This document shows positions 17,444 to 25,965 of a stretch of 64,000 nt of DNA, one piece after another (the stretch's first letter is position 1; every line of letters begins with the position of its first letter). The DNA is taken from contig NZ_NMQT01000030.1 of NCBI RefSeq assembly GCF_002234405.1, positions 62,001 through 126,000 of the forward strand, given 5' to 3'. A program made the position numbers and the translations under genes. The notes below the pieces were generated by a model. It was not told where the DNA came from. It made no database searches and worked only from the letters and a program-made list of their open reading frames with translations. This stretch comes from Amycolatopsis thailandensis. GTDB lineage: Bacteria; Actinomycetota; Actinomycetes; Mycobacteriales; Pseudonocardiaceae.

Positions 17444-20324
17444 CCTTCGAGTCCTCTCCGACCAGCTGCAGGAACGCGTCTTCCAGACGGCGCCGCGGCC
17501 CGGCCTGCTCGACCGCGACCCCGGCCCGCACGAGGGCGGCGACCGCCTCGGCGCGGGCGAGACCGTCGAGATCCGCGTGGACCAGTTCCCCGTCGACGTC
17601 GACGCCGGAGACGCCGCCGACCTTCCGCAGCGCTTCGGCCGCTTCGGCGGGCTTGTCGACCCGGAACGTCGCCTCGCCGCTGGACGCGGCCAGTTCGCCG
17701 ACCTCGCCCGAGGCGACCAGCATGCCGCGGTGCATCACGACCACGTGCGTACAGGTCTGCTCGACCTCGGCCAGCAGGTGGCTCGACACCACCACGGTGC
17801 GTCCGGTCGCGGCGTACCGCTGGAGCACCTCGCGCATCTGGTGGATCTGTGGCGGGTCGAGCCCGTTGGTCGGCTCGTCGAGCACCATGAGCTCCGGCAG
17901 GCCGAGCATCGCCTGCGCGATCGCGAGCCGCTGCCGCATGCCCTGGCTGTAGGTGCGCACCCGCCGGTTCACCGCGTCACCGAGACCGGCGATCTCCAGT
18001 GCCTCGGCGAAGTGCGCCCTGTCCGCCGGACGGCCCGTGCTCGCCCAGTACAGTTCCAGGTTTTCCTTGCCGGACAAGTGCGGCAGGAAACCCGAACCCT
18101 CCACAAAGGACCCGATCCGGGACAGCACCGGCGCGCCGGGCGCGATCAGGTGGCCGAACACGCGGATGGTGCCCGCCGTCGGGGTGATGAGCCCCATCAG
18201 CATGCGCAGGGTCGTCGTCTTGCCGGCGCCGTTCGGCCCGAGCAGGCCGAGCACCTGACCGGGTTCGACCCGGAACGACAGGTCCTTCACCGCGACGAAA
18301 CCGCCCGCGTAGGCCTTGCGCAGTCCTTCGATCACCAGCGGCGTCTTCGCCAGGCTCTCGTCGACGTCGTGCGCGCGGCGGCGGCGGAACGCGGCGATCA
18401 CCGTGATCGCGATACCCGCGAGCAGGGTTCCGGCGATCCCGAGCAGCTGCGCGGTGGGCGCGCCCGCGCCGACCGAAGTGCCGTGGACGACCGGGACGCC
18501 GAGCTGTCCGCCGTCCGCCAGTTCGACGCGGAACACCGCGGGTTCGACCGGCGTCGCGAAAGCCTGGTCCGTCGTGCCGACGACCAGCCGGAGCGTGTGC
18601 CCGGCTTCCAGGGGCCGCACGATGCCCGGCAGGGTCACCGTCACCTCGACCGGGCCGCCGTCGGCGGGCAGACCGGAAACCCGGAAGGGCGCGACCGCGT
18701 TGGCCGGAAGCGTGCGGACACCTTCCGAGTTGACGTCGTAGAGCTTCGCGAAGAGGACGGCTTCCTTCTGCGGGGCGGCCCCGGGCCCCGCCGAGATCCG
18801 CAGGCGGACCGTGGACGAACCGGCCACGATCGTCTGCGCGTCGAGCGGTCGCGTCGCGAACTGCGCGGCCTGGCCGGGCGGGTCCACACTGAACAGTCCG
18901 GACAGCCGGGACGAACCCGCCACCGCCCCGTTCAGGCCGGGGATCCCGCTCACCGCGGCGGGGTTGCCGCCCGCGGGCCGGACGATCGGCTGGGCCGGGC
19001 CTTCGAGCGTGAACCGCCGCCGTTCGGTGGCGTCCCCGGTGGCTCCCGGGTACGCCGGAGCGGTGACGGTCCGGACCGAAGGGGCGCCGTTGGCCCGCAG
19101 GGTGCCCTGGATGTCGTAGCTGAAACCGGTGCCGGGATCGGTGCCCTGGCCGGTGAGGGAGAACTTGAGGAAGTCGGCGATCTGCGCCCGCAGCTTCTGC
19201 CCGGGCTTCCCGCCGTCGTGGCCGCCGGAGTACCAGACCGTGCGGACCTTGCCGCCCGCCGCGGCGATCTGCCGGGCGGTCGCGTCGGACTGGTCCAGCC
19301 CGAACAGCGTGTCGCTTTCGCCCTGCACCAGCAGGGTCGGCACGGTGATCTTGTCCGTCACGGACGCGGGGGAGACACGGCGGAGCAGATCGACGGTCTT
19401 CTGGCTCGCTTTCCCGGTGGTGGCGAGTTCGGTGTAGGCCTGGCAGACGTCGGCGGTGAACCGTCCACAAGGGTCGGCCGGGCCGGACGGCGGCCGCTGC
19501 CCGTTCGGACCGCCGAGCGGCAGGGACTGCGCCGCGGCACCCGCCGCGCCCGCGCCCTGCGACGCACCGGATTCGCTCGTCTCGTCACCGGCTTCGGGAG
19601 CGTCGTTGGCGGGGGAGCCACTCTGCGCCGCGCCGGAACCGGCGGAGAAGAAGATGCCCGCCCACGACCTCTTGAAGACACCGTCGGCGGTGTACGCGCC
19701 GGCGGCGGGAGTGGTCGCCGTCGGCGGCGCGGCCGAGGCGGCGTTCGGGACGAGCCCCTGAGCGAGGTCGTTGTAGGTGATCACCGGCGCGATCGCGTCG
19801 ACCCGTTTGTCGGTCCCGGCGAGCAGCAGCGACAGCGCGCCGCCGTACGAAGCGCCGGACACGGCCACCTTCGGGTCTCCGTTCTCGCTGAGGACCTCGG
19901 GCCGTGAAGCCAGGTTGTCGATCAGCTTCCGGGCGTCGGCGACTTCGCGGTCGGGGTCGTTCAGCGCGATCTTCCCGGTGCTGCGGCCGAAGCCGCGCGC
20001 GGACCAGGCGAGTACGACGAAACCCTTCTCGGCGAGCTCGCGGGCCTCGGTGGCGACACTGTTCTTGTCGCCGCCGAAACCGTGGGCGAGCAGCACGGCG
20101 GGAGCGGGGGTCCGCTCGGGGAGGTACGTGGTCGTGTCGATCTTGACGACCTCGGGTGAGCCCGGGGATTCGGGCAGGTCGAGGGTCGCTTCCTGGGTTT
20201 TGACCGCGGACGGGGCTGGTTCGCTGTTCGTCCACACGACGGCCGCGGCGGCCAGGACCACCACGACCGCGGCGAGCGCGGTGAGCTTCGCGCCTCGCGT
20301 GCGAGGGAGCGGGATTCGGGGCAC
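17436..20324 (-). CDS. alpha/beta hydrolase (CocE/S15-like) fused to ABC exporter ATPase
   Basis: The 962-residue protein has, in order, an N-terminal membrane anchor (~12-31), an extracytoplasmic alpha/beta hydrolase of the X-Pro dipeptidyl-peptidase/CocE type with nucleophile elbow GASYGG (Ser159), a later GESDT and SGGHDGG for Asp and His, a C-terminal beta-jelly-roll as in S15 enzymes, a second membrane helix (LLGIAGTLLAGIAITVIAAF, near 620-640), and a cytoplasmic ABC ATPase at ~665-960 (GLLGPNGAGKTTT, YSQGMRQR signature, LMVLDEP). The GTG at 20324 follows TACGGT (20331-20336) by 6 nt, suggesting a leaderless mRNA. With the overlapping permease gene it forms an exporter carrying its own surface hydrolase. 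Confidence 0.88.
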   Translation of the reverse strand: MPRIPLPRTRGAKLTALAAVVVVLAAAAVVWTNSEPAPSAVKTQEATLDLPESPGSPEVVKIDTTTYLPERTPAPAVLLAHGFGGDKNSVATEARELAEKGFVVLAWSARGFGRSTGKIALNDPDREVADARKLIDNLASRPEVLSENGDPKVAVSGASYGGALSLLLAGTDKRVDAIAPVITYNDLAQGLVPNAASAAPPTATTPAAGAYTADGVFKRSWAGIFFSAGSGAAQSGSPANDAPEAGDETSESGASQGAGAAGAAAQSLPLGGPNGQRPPSGPADPCGRFTADVCQAYTELATTGKASQKTVDLLRRVSPASVTDKITVPTLLVQGESDTLFGLDQSDATARQIAAAGGKVRTVWYSGGHDGGKPGQKLRAQIADFLKFSLTGQGTDPGTGFSYDIQGTLRANGAPSVRTVTAPAYPGATGDATERRRFTLEGPAQPIVRPAGGNPAAVSGIPGLNGAVAGSSRLSGLFSVDPPGQAAQFATRPLDAQTIVAGSSTVRLRISAGPGAAPQKEAVLFAKLYDVNSEGVRTLPANAVAPFRVSGLPADGGPVEVTVTLPGIVRPLEAGHTLRLVVGTTDQAFATPVEPAVFRVELADGGQLGVPVVHGTSVGAGAPTAQLLGIAGTLLAGIAITVIAAFRRRRAHDVDESLAKTPLVIEGLRKAYAGGFVAVKDLSFRVEPGQVLGLLGPNGAGKTTTLRMLMGLITPTAGTIRVFGHLIAPGAPVLSRIGSFVEGSGFLPHLSGKENLELYWASTGRPADRAHFAEALEIAGLGDAVNRRVRTYSQGMRQRLAIAQAMLGLPELMVLDEPTNGLDPPQIHQMREVLQRYAATGRTVVVSSHLLAEVEQTCTHVVVMHRGMLVASGEVGELAASSGEATFRVDKPAEAAEALRKVGGVSGVDVDGELVHADLDGLARAEAVAALVRAGVAVEQAGPRRRLEDAFLQLVGEDSKGE

Positions 20325-20525
20325 GGAATGACCGTATTTCACCGAACCTGAGAGTCGCCTTCCCAGCACACACAGACCACACAAGGGTGGGGTTGTCACG
20401 CCATCAGAACGGGTACTCAAGGAGCGGAAAGAGGTCAGTGTGACGGGAGTTACGCGACCATCTTGGTGACAAGGGCAACCTTAACTGGCGTCATGCGTAC
20501 AGACAGGTCAAACTGGACCAGCTGT

Positions 20526-20624
20526 GAGGGGAGTATTCCTTCGCGGCGGTGTCGTCAGCACGGTGGTCTTCGCGGGCCCCCGGCACCGTCGGCCGGTTTC
20601 GCACCGGCGGAAGAGACCTCCGGT
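20526..20624 (+). promoter_or_regulatory. yybP-ykoY (Mn2+) riboswitch upstream of terC
   Basis: The leader carries the conserved parts of the yybP-ykoY class in the right order: GGGGAGTA near 20529-20535, GTCGTCAGCACGG near 20551-20563, a GC-rich hairpin, then CACCGGCGGAAGAGACCTCCG near 20602-20622. The last part ends 37 nt before the ATG, close enough to mask the ribosome binding site. This class senses Mn2+ and commonly precedes TerC/Alx-type exporters. An upstream promoter was not resolved; 20325-20525 also holds the divergent promoter of the hydrolase-ATPase gene. Confidence 0.75.
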
Positions 20625-20660
20625 TAGTTGCTGCTGTGCACTATCCGGAGGGTTGGTTAC

Positions 20661-21635
20661 ATGTCTGTTCCCCTGTGGCTATGGATCGCCACCATCGGCG
20701 GTCTGCTCGCGTTGATCGCGCTCGACCTGATCATCGTCGATCGCAAGCCGCATGAGGTCACCACCGGCGAGGCCGCCCGGTGGGTCATCTTCTACGTCGC
20801 CGTGGCCATCGCGTTCGGCATCGGCGTCTGGGTCTTCGGGGGACACGACCCGGGTGTCGAGTTCTTCACCGGGTACATCACCGAGTACTCGCTGAGCGTC
20901 GACAACCTGTTCATCTTCATGATCATCATGACGTCGTTCAAGGTGCCCGCGATCCACCAGCACCGCGTGCTGCTGATCGGCATCCTGCTCGCGCTCGCCA
21001 TGCGCAGCGTGTTCATCGCCGTGGGCGCCGCGCTGATCGCGCAGTTCGTCTGGGTCTTCTTCCTCTTTGGCGCCGTCCTCATCTGGACCGCGATCAGCAT
21101 GATCCGCAACAAGGACGAAGAAGAGGAATACGAGGAGAACGCCCTCACCCGCTGGGTGCGCAAACTCTTCCCGGTCACCAACGAGTGGCACGGGCACAAG
21201 TCCTTCGTGAAGAAGGACGGCAAGCGCTGGATCACCCCGATGTTCCTGGTGATCGTCGCGATCGGCAGCGCGGACCTGCTGTTCGCCGTCGACTCGATCC
21301 CGGCCATCTTCGGTATCACGCAGGAGGCCTTCCTGGTCTTCACCGCCAACGCGTTCGCGCTGATGGGCCTGCGGCAGCTGTACTTCCTGCTCGGTGGCCT
21401 GGTCACCAAGCTGGTGTACCTGTCCTACGGCCTCGCGGTGATCCTTGCCTTCATCGGCGCCAAGCTGTTCCTGCACGCGCTGCACGAGTACGGCGCCGTG
21501 CCGGACTGGCTGGACATCAACAACTGGGTGTCCCTGGGTGTCATCGTCGTGGTCCTGACCGTGACGACGCTGGCCAGCCTCGCGAAGGCTAAGAAGGTCG
21601 AAGCCGCCGAGCAGGAGTCTTCAATCAGTAGTTAG
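20661..21635 (+). CDS. TerC/Alx family integral membrane protein (probable Mn2+ exporter)
   Basis: The 324-residue protein has about nine membrane helices and the two TerC signatures: EFFTGYITEYSLSVDNLFIF early and LLFAVDSIPAIFGITQE in the second half, whose Asp residues lie in the membrane. TerC/Alx proteins export Mn2+, consistent with the yybP-ykoY riboswitch in its leader. The charged loop KDEEEEYEENALTRW divides two helix bundles. GGAGG lies about 10 nt before the ATG at 20661. Called TerC by family only; no tellurite genes lie nearby. Confidence 0.93.
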   Translation: MSVPLWLWIATIGGLLALIALDLIIVDRKPHEVTTGEAARWVIFYVAVAIAFGIGVWVFGGHDPGVEFFTGYITEYSLSVDNLFIFMIIMTSFKVPAIHQHRVLLIGILLALAMRSVFIAVGAALIAQFVWVFFLFGAVLIWTAISMIRNKDEEEEYEENALTRWVRKLFPVTNEWHGHKSFVKKDGKRWITPMFLVIVAIGSADLLFAVDSIPAIFGITQEAFLVFTANAFALMGLRQLYFLLGGLVTKLVYLSYGLAVILAFIGAKLFLHALHEYGAVPDWLDINNWVSLGVIVVVLTVTTLASLAKAKKVEAAEQESSISS

Positions 21636-21665
21636 AACTGCTAAGGATCGGGTACCGTCGGGGCC

Positions 21666-23627
21666 GTGCGTCCCGTTGACATCGAAGCCCTGACGGTCCC
21701 CGGCACCCCCGCGCTGCGCGGCGACCTGCTGCTCACCGCGGTGAGCAGGCCCGATCTGAAGACGAACAGCTACCGCGGTGGCCTGCGCGAGGTCGACCTC
21801 GGCGGTGGCGGGGAAGGCCCTTGGACCCACGGGACCAAGGACTCCGCCCCCGTCATCTCCCCGGACGGCCGGTGGGTCGCCTTCCTCCGGGCGGGGGAGG
21901 GCGCCGGTCGCCAGGCCAAGCCGCAGGTGCACGTGATCGCCGCGGCCGGGGGTGACGCGAAGCGGATCACCGACCTGCCCCTCGGCGCGGGCGTCCCGGT
22001 CTGGGCGCCGGATTCCCGCCGGATCGCCTTCGTCGCGCGCGTGCCCGAGCAGGGCCGCTACGGCACGGAGAACGCGGACGGCGAAACCCCGGAGCCGGGC
22101 GAAGAAGCTCCGCGGCACATCACGAATCTCTTCTACCGGGTCGACGACACCGGCTTCCTCAACGACCGTCCGCAGCGGCTGTTCGTAGTGGACGCCGTCG
22201 CCGCGCTGGACGAGGCCGCGCCCGCGGACCTCGCGCCGCTGACCGACGACCGGGCCGACGTCGAGCATCCGTCGTGGACGGTCGACGGTGAGTCCGTCCT
22301 GATCGTCGCGCCCCGTGGCTGGGCCGTCGAGGACACCGTCCGCTCGGACGTCTACGCCGTACCCGCCGGGGGCGGCGAACCCCGGCTGCTGGTCCGGACC
22401 CAGGGCACCGCGGCCAAACCGGTCTCCGCCCCGGACGGATCGATCCTGTTCTACGGCACCGAATTCCCCGGCGCGGAGGAGATCGCCCGCAACACCGGGC
22501 TCTGGCACGCGCCGTGGCCTGCCGGGGACGAGCCCTCGTCCGCGCGGCGGCTGACCGACGTCGAAACGGTGGACTGCGACAACGCCGCCGGGCCTCCGGT
22601 CGTCCTCGGCGACGAAGCGCTCGTCGTGGTCCGCACCCGCGGCGCCGCCGAATTGCGCGCCGTCCCGCTCGAGGGCGAACTGTCCGAGCTGAAGTCGTTG
22701 CGGTACCTGGCGGGCGAACGCGCCGCGGTGAAGTCGTTCGTCGTCGACGGCACGCGGATCGCCGCGGTGATCGGGACGCCCGAGAGCTCCGGTGACGTCG
22801 TCCTCCTGTCGGGGGGCGAATCCCGCGTGCTCACCGATTACTCGAAGGCGTTGCGGGACACCGGGATCCGGCCGCTGGAGGAGCTGGACGCGACCGCGCC
22901 CGACGGCTACCCGGCGCACGGCTGGATCGTCCGGCCCGAGGGCGAGGGACCGCATCCGGTGGTCCTGATGATCCACGGCGGACCGTTCGCGCCCTACGAA
23001 TGGAAGGTCTTCGACGAGGCGCAGGTGCTCGCCGACGCGGGCTACGCCGTCATCCTGGGGAATCCGCGCGGTTCCGCCGGCTACGGCGAGAGTCACGGCC
23101 GGAGCATCGTCCACGGCCTGGGCACGGTGGACGCGGACGACCTGCTGGCACTGCTGGACGAAGCGCTGAAACAGTCCGATTTGGACAGTGATCGCGTCGG
23201 CGTGATGGGCGGCTCGTACGGCGGCTTCATGACCAGCTGGCTCGCCGCGCACCACGGCGGCCGGTTCCGCGCCGCGTGGAGCGAGCGCGCGGTCAACGCC
23301 TGGGACTCCTTCGTCGGCAGTTCCGACATCGGCTGGTTCTTCGCCGACGGGTACGTCGGTGAGGACCCCGAAGAGCAGCGTAAGCGCAGCCCGCTGACCT
23401 ACGCGGGGAAGATCGACATCCCGTTCATGGTCGCGCATTCCGAGCAGGACTGGCGATGCCCGCTGGAGCAGGCGCAGCGGATGTACGTGGCACTGCGGCG
23501 GAACGGCGTCGCCGCGGAGTTCCTGCTGTTCCCCGGCGAGGGGCACGAACTCACGCGTTCGGGGCAGCCGCGGCACCGGGTGCAGCGGTTCGACGCCGTG
23601 CTCGAGTGGTGGGGCCGTCACCTCTGA
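21666..23627 (+). CDS. S9 family serine peptidase (acylaminoacyl/prolyl oligopeptidase type)
   Basis: The 653-residue protein has an N-terminal beta-propeller (~1-390; repeated APDSRRIAF, VISPDGRWVAFLR blades) and a C-terminal alpha/beta hydrolase domain. The catalytic triad is visible as GGSYGG with Ser517, SEQDWRCP (Asp) and GEGHEL (His), and HGGPF provides the oxyanion region. These enzymes trim short peptides in the cytoplasm, and there is no signal peptide here. The GTG at 21666 lies 7 nt after TACCGT (21653-21658), so it is probably leaderless and independent of terC. Confidence 0.92.
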   Translation: MRPVDIEALTVPGTPALRGDLLLTAVSRPDLKTNSYRGGLREVDLGGGGEGPWTHGTKDSAPVISPDGRWVAFLRAGEGAGRQAKPQVHVIAAAGGDAKRITDLPLGAGVPVWAPDSRRIAFVARVPEQGRYGTENADGETPEPGEEAPRHITNLFYRVDDTGFLNDRPQRLFVVDAVAALDEAAPADLAPLTDDRADVEHPSWTVDGESVLIVAPRGWAVEDTVRSDVYAVPAGGGEPRLLVRTQGTAAKPVSAPDGSILFYGTEFPGAEEIARNTGLWHAPWPAGDEPSSARRLTDVETVDCDNAAGPPVVLGDEALVVVRTRGAAELRAVPLEGELSELKSLRYLAGERAAVKSFVVDGTRIAAVIGTPESSGDVVLLSGGESRVLTDYSKALRDTGIRPLEELDATAPDGYPAHGWIVRPEGEGPHPVVLMIHGGPFAPYEWKVFDEAQVLADAGYAVILGNPRGSAGYGESHGRSIVHGLGTVDADDLLALLDEALKQSDLDSDRVGVMGGSYGGFMTSWLAAHHGGRFRAAWSERAVNAWDSFVGSSDIGWFFADGYVGEDPEEQRKRSPLTYAGKIDIPFMVAHSEQDWRCPLEQAQRMYVALRRNGVAAEFLLFPGEGHELTRSGQPRHRVQRFDAVLEWWGRHL

Positions 23628-23705
23628 CCCTCGCGAGGGGTGAGAACCTGCCTCTCCACTCACGACCCCCGGACCGATGCGGTACCGGCGCTCCTGCCCG
23701 CTTGC

Positions 23706-23762
23706 GGTACATGAAGGCCCCTTCCTTGCGCTAGGCGTAAGGGAGGGGGCCTTCATGTACCG
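23706..23762 (+). terminator. large hairpin downstream of the S9 peptidase gene
   Basis: GGTACATGAAGGCCCCTTCC and its near-perfect complement GGAGGGGGCCTTCATGTACC enclose a short loop, ~80 nt after the peptidase stop. A looser relative, GTAGTGAAGGCCTCCTTTGC with GCAATGAGCCCTTCATGG, lies at about 23805-23856. The spacer 23628-24160 otherwise has no gene: only low-quality frames and the palindrome at 24058-24103. Confidence 0.6.
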
Positions 23763-24057
23763 GGGAAGGGGCCGGTTGTGACTGCTGGTGTTCCTGGGGC
23801 GATCACGAAGGTAGTGAAGGCCTCCTTTGCTACCTTCAGGGTAGGCAATGAGCCCTTCATGGACCGAACCCTTGAACCTCGTGAGAGGTGGGGACGATTA
23901 TCGAGAGGCGAGGCAAGTTTTACGTGATCGAGTCTCCTGCCGAGCTGGGCCTTGGCGGCACGGCCTGAACTGGTCCGCGCGACCTTGACCGTCCACAAGA
24001 GCGGGTTTTCCCAGCTGATACGCCCGTTTTGGGTGCTTTGCGTGACTTTGCGAAGGG

Positions 24058-24103
24058 GTCGTGAGTGGTAAAGAGGGTTAGAACCCTCTTTACCACTCAC
24101 GAC
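24058..24103. repeat. 22-bp perfect inverted repeat, 2-nt centre
   Basis: Arms 24058-24079 and 24082-24103 (core GTGAGTGGTAAAGAGGGTT) are exact complements around AG. It lies 58 nt beyond the end of the toxin-antitoxin operon, so it may be its terminator, or a dispersed palindrome like those at 3997 and 59866. Confidence 0.7.
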
Positions 24104-24160
24104 CTCACTCAGAACGGCCCATACGGGCATAAAGCGGACGCCCAATCGACGCTGAACGTC

Positions 24161-24298
24161 CTAAGTGGACGCTCGGGTCGCGCCGGTCCACCGACCGGCC
24201 CGGACTCCTGCCCTCAAGGCAGCGAAGAAGGCCTGCTCGGCAGGATCGACCATGTCGTATTCGACTTGCCGCTGAATGGAATCGTTCTTGCCGCTCAC
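24161..24298 (-). CDS. possible 45-aa protein ending the toxin-antitoxin operon
   Basis: A GTG at 24298 overlaps the stop of the RES toxin gene as GTGA, the coupling arrangement used elsewhere in this window, and the frame runs to TAG at 24161. The product starts MSGKNDSIQRQVEYDM, continues DPAEQAFFAALRAG and ends in a basic RAGRWTGATRAST. No family was recognised. It could be a real small gene, or the start of a gene that was lost, the rest being replaced by spacer DNA. Confidence 0.4.
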   Translation of the reverse strand: MSGKNDSIQRQVEYDMVDPAEQAFFAALRAGVRAGRWTGATRAST

Positions 24299-24951
24299 GA
24301 CAGCAGCGTGTAATTCAGTTCCTCGCACACCCGGCCCAGCGGGACGTCGAGCCCCGGGTGGTCCAAAGGGAGCAGGACGTCCGGCGCGACCGGCAGCGAG
24401 TTCCCGGCGGGCGGGTCCCACAACGCGAGAGCGGGGCCGCCGGAGTCCATGGAAGACCGGTACCAGACACCGTCGAGATCGCCGAAGGCGGCGCGGATGG
24501 CGCGCGCCCAGGCCTGGGTGATCTTCTTCGGGCCGCTGGAGATCTCCTGCGAGGCGCCGACTCGGGTCGGCCACAGGCCGGCGAGGTCGAGCAGCCGCAG
24601 GGTGCGGGTGGGCCGGACGACGACCAGGCGCGGTCCGCGGGATTTGCGGTCGACCGTCGACGTGGTCTGGAAGACCTCCGCGATGCTGGTGCGCACGGTG
24701 AGGCCGAAGTACAGGACGCCGTTCCCGGGGTCGGTGACCGGGCGTCCGCCGCGACCCGGCGTCTGCGGGTCGAAACGGCCGTGCGGGAGCGGTCCGCTGT
24801 AGCGGAACGAATTCCACTGCTGGGGGTGGTTGCCGTGCGCGGTGAAGATCCTGACCAGCCTGGTGCCGGGGTGCACCGTCACCACGTCGTTGGTGCGGTG
24901 CAGCTCCTTGACCAGGACAGAGCGCGCGGGCGGCAGGGGGAGCCGGGCCAT
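24295..24951 (-). CDS. RES domain toxin (NAD+-consuming)
   Basis: The 218-residue protein shows the RES domain: an Arg-rich start LVRIFTAHGNHPQQWNSFRYSGPLPHGRFD, the central GVLYFGLTVRTSIAEVFQ with the Glu of the RES signature, and a late SSMDSGGPALALWD. RES toxins degrade NAD+ by phosphorolysis or hydrolysis and are held inactive by Xre/MbcA-type antitoxins, such as M. tuberculosis MbcT. The antitoxin gene lies upstream with a 98-nt gap. The start at 24951 follows no strong shine-dalgarno. Confidence 0.85.
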   Translation of the reverse strand: MARLPLPPARSVLVKELHRTNDVVTVHPGTRLVRIFTAHGNHPQQWNSFRYSGPLPHGRFDPQTPGRGGRPVTDPGNGVLYFGLTVRTSIAEVFQTTSTVDRKSRGPRLVVVRPTRTLRLLDLAGLWPTRVGASQEISSGPKKITQAWARAIRAAFGDLDGVWYRSSMDSGGPALALWDPPAGNSLPVAPDVLLPLDHPGLDVPLGRVCEELNYTLLS

Positions 24952-25049
24952 ACCTCGGGAGTCGTCCGTCCTTGTCGGGTGATCTTGCTCGATGGGGTCA
25001 GCCTACGGCCTACCCCCGACTGAAATTTTCCGTCGTCGGGCAAGACACC

Positions 25050-25631
25050 TTAGAACGGCGACCCCAGAGTGGCTACCAGCTTTGCAACATGTTCGGGGTC
25101 TCCGCCGGAGAGCAGCCACTGGCGGGGGGTGGCGGGGTGGTCGTTGATCACCAGATCGGACTGCGGGGTGCTCATGAAGGCGGCGACGACCAGCGCGGGC
25201 TGGTCTTCGGGGACGGCGCGCAGCACGACCTCCAGGCCGGGCAGGACCCCCGAGCCGGTGAACTGCCAGGAGGGCAGCCGCCAGCCTTGGTCCTTCCAGC
25301 CGGTGAGCCTGCCTTCCTTCAGACGGTGGCGGATGCGGCTGTCGTCCACGCCGAGGGCTTTGGCCGCTTCCAGCACGCTGAGCGCGGAATCGGCGAGCAC
25401 GGCGTGCGCGGCGACCGTGCGGGCACGGAAGTCCGGTTCGTCCTCGCTGCGGGGGGAGAGGTCCAGGCCGACGTCGGTGAGCGCGGCCCGCTGGTCCGCC
25501 GAGAAGTAATGCGACGGATCGGGGTTCGGCGGGGAGAGCCTCCGCGCGGCGTCCTCGACGAGAGTCAGGAACTCGTCGGCGTCGACCTTGAGGCCCGCCT
25601 TGGCGAGGACGTTCTCGAGCGCTATCGACAT
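25050..25631 (-). CDS. Xre/MbcA/ParS-type antitoxin of the RES module
   Basis: This 193-residue protein has an HTH/excisionase-like centre (SVLEAAKALGVDDSRIRHRLKEGRLTGWKDQGWRLPSWQF, ~84-123) and a C-terminal part (PRQWLLSGGDPEHVAKLVATL) of the kind that covers the RES active site in MbcA/DUF2384 antitoxins. Such proteins bind their own promoter and inhibit the toxin. The ATG at 25631 is 7 nt after TACTCT (25639-25644 on this strand), so the operon mRNA is probably leaderless. It is first in the operon, as usual for RES/Xre pairs. Confidence 0.8.
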   Translation of the reverse strand: MSIALENVLAKAGLKVDADEFLTLVEDAARRLSPPNPDPSHYFSADQRAALTDVGLDLSPRSEDEPDFRARTVAAHAVLADSALSVLEAAKALGVDDSRIRHRLKEGRLTGWKDQGWRLPSWQFTGSGVLPGLEVVLRAVPEDQPALVVAAFMSTPQSDLVINDHPATPRQWLLSGGDPEHVAKLVATLGSPF

Positions 25632-25813
25632 AGCGCCTAGAGTAACTCGTCTGTGCGGGTTCGTGCGGTCTCATCTCGATTTCGTGGGGGAATTCACCAG
25701 AGATGAACACAGAGTGCACGGAATCACACACGCGCAGTAGGCAATGTCGCAATAGTGTGCCCGGATCGGGCGAGCTTGTCCAGGGATCCGGCTTGACAGG
25801 TCGTATGCGGGAA

Positions 25814-25833
25814 TTTACCTTCCGGAAGGTAAA
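25814..25833. promoter_or_regulatory. 20-bp perfect palindrome, possible operator
   Basis: TTTACCTTCCGGAAGGTAAA is an exact palindrome in the 334-nt gap between the LacI gene end (25966) and the antitoxin start (25631). It is ~180 nt before the antitoxin gene, so it could be a distant operator or the terminator of the LacI gene. Nothing else was recognised in this gap. Confidence 0.35.
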
Positions 25834-25965
25834 CGATTTCTTCCCACCGCTTCGGAGAACCCGGCTGGTGTGGGGCCGGCTTGGGGGAACAAGGGGGTGG
25901 GGCGTTCCTGGGCGGCCGGTGCGAGCCGGTCGCCCAGGCACGTCGTGCACCTGGGATCTCCGGGG

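Noticed and set aside
17430-19907. Plus-strand open frame of 825 codons opposite the hydrolase-ATPase gene
   Set aside because: It is an antisense shadow caused by high GC; the minus strand has clear hydrolase and ABC motifs and the plus frame has none.
20661-21635. Tellurite-resistance operon
   Set aside because: Only the TerC-type gene is present and its riboswitch points to manganese export.
24065-24313. Plus-strand 82-codon frame over the palindrome and toxin end
   Set aside because: It begins inside the palindrome and runs antisense to the toxin operon, with no start signal or protein-like composition.
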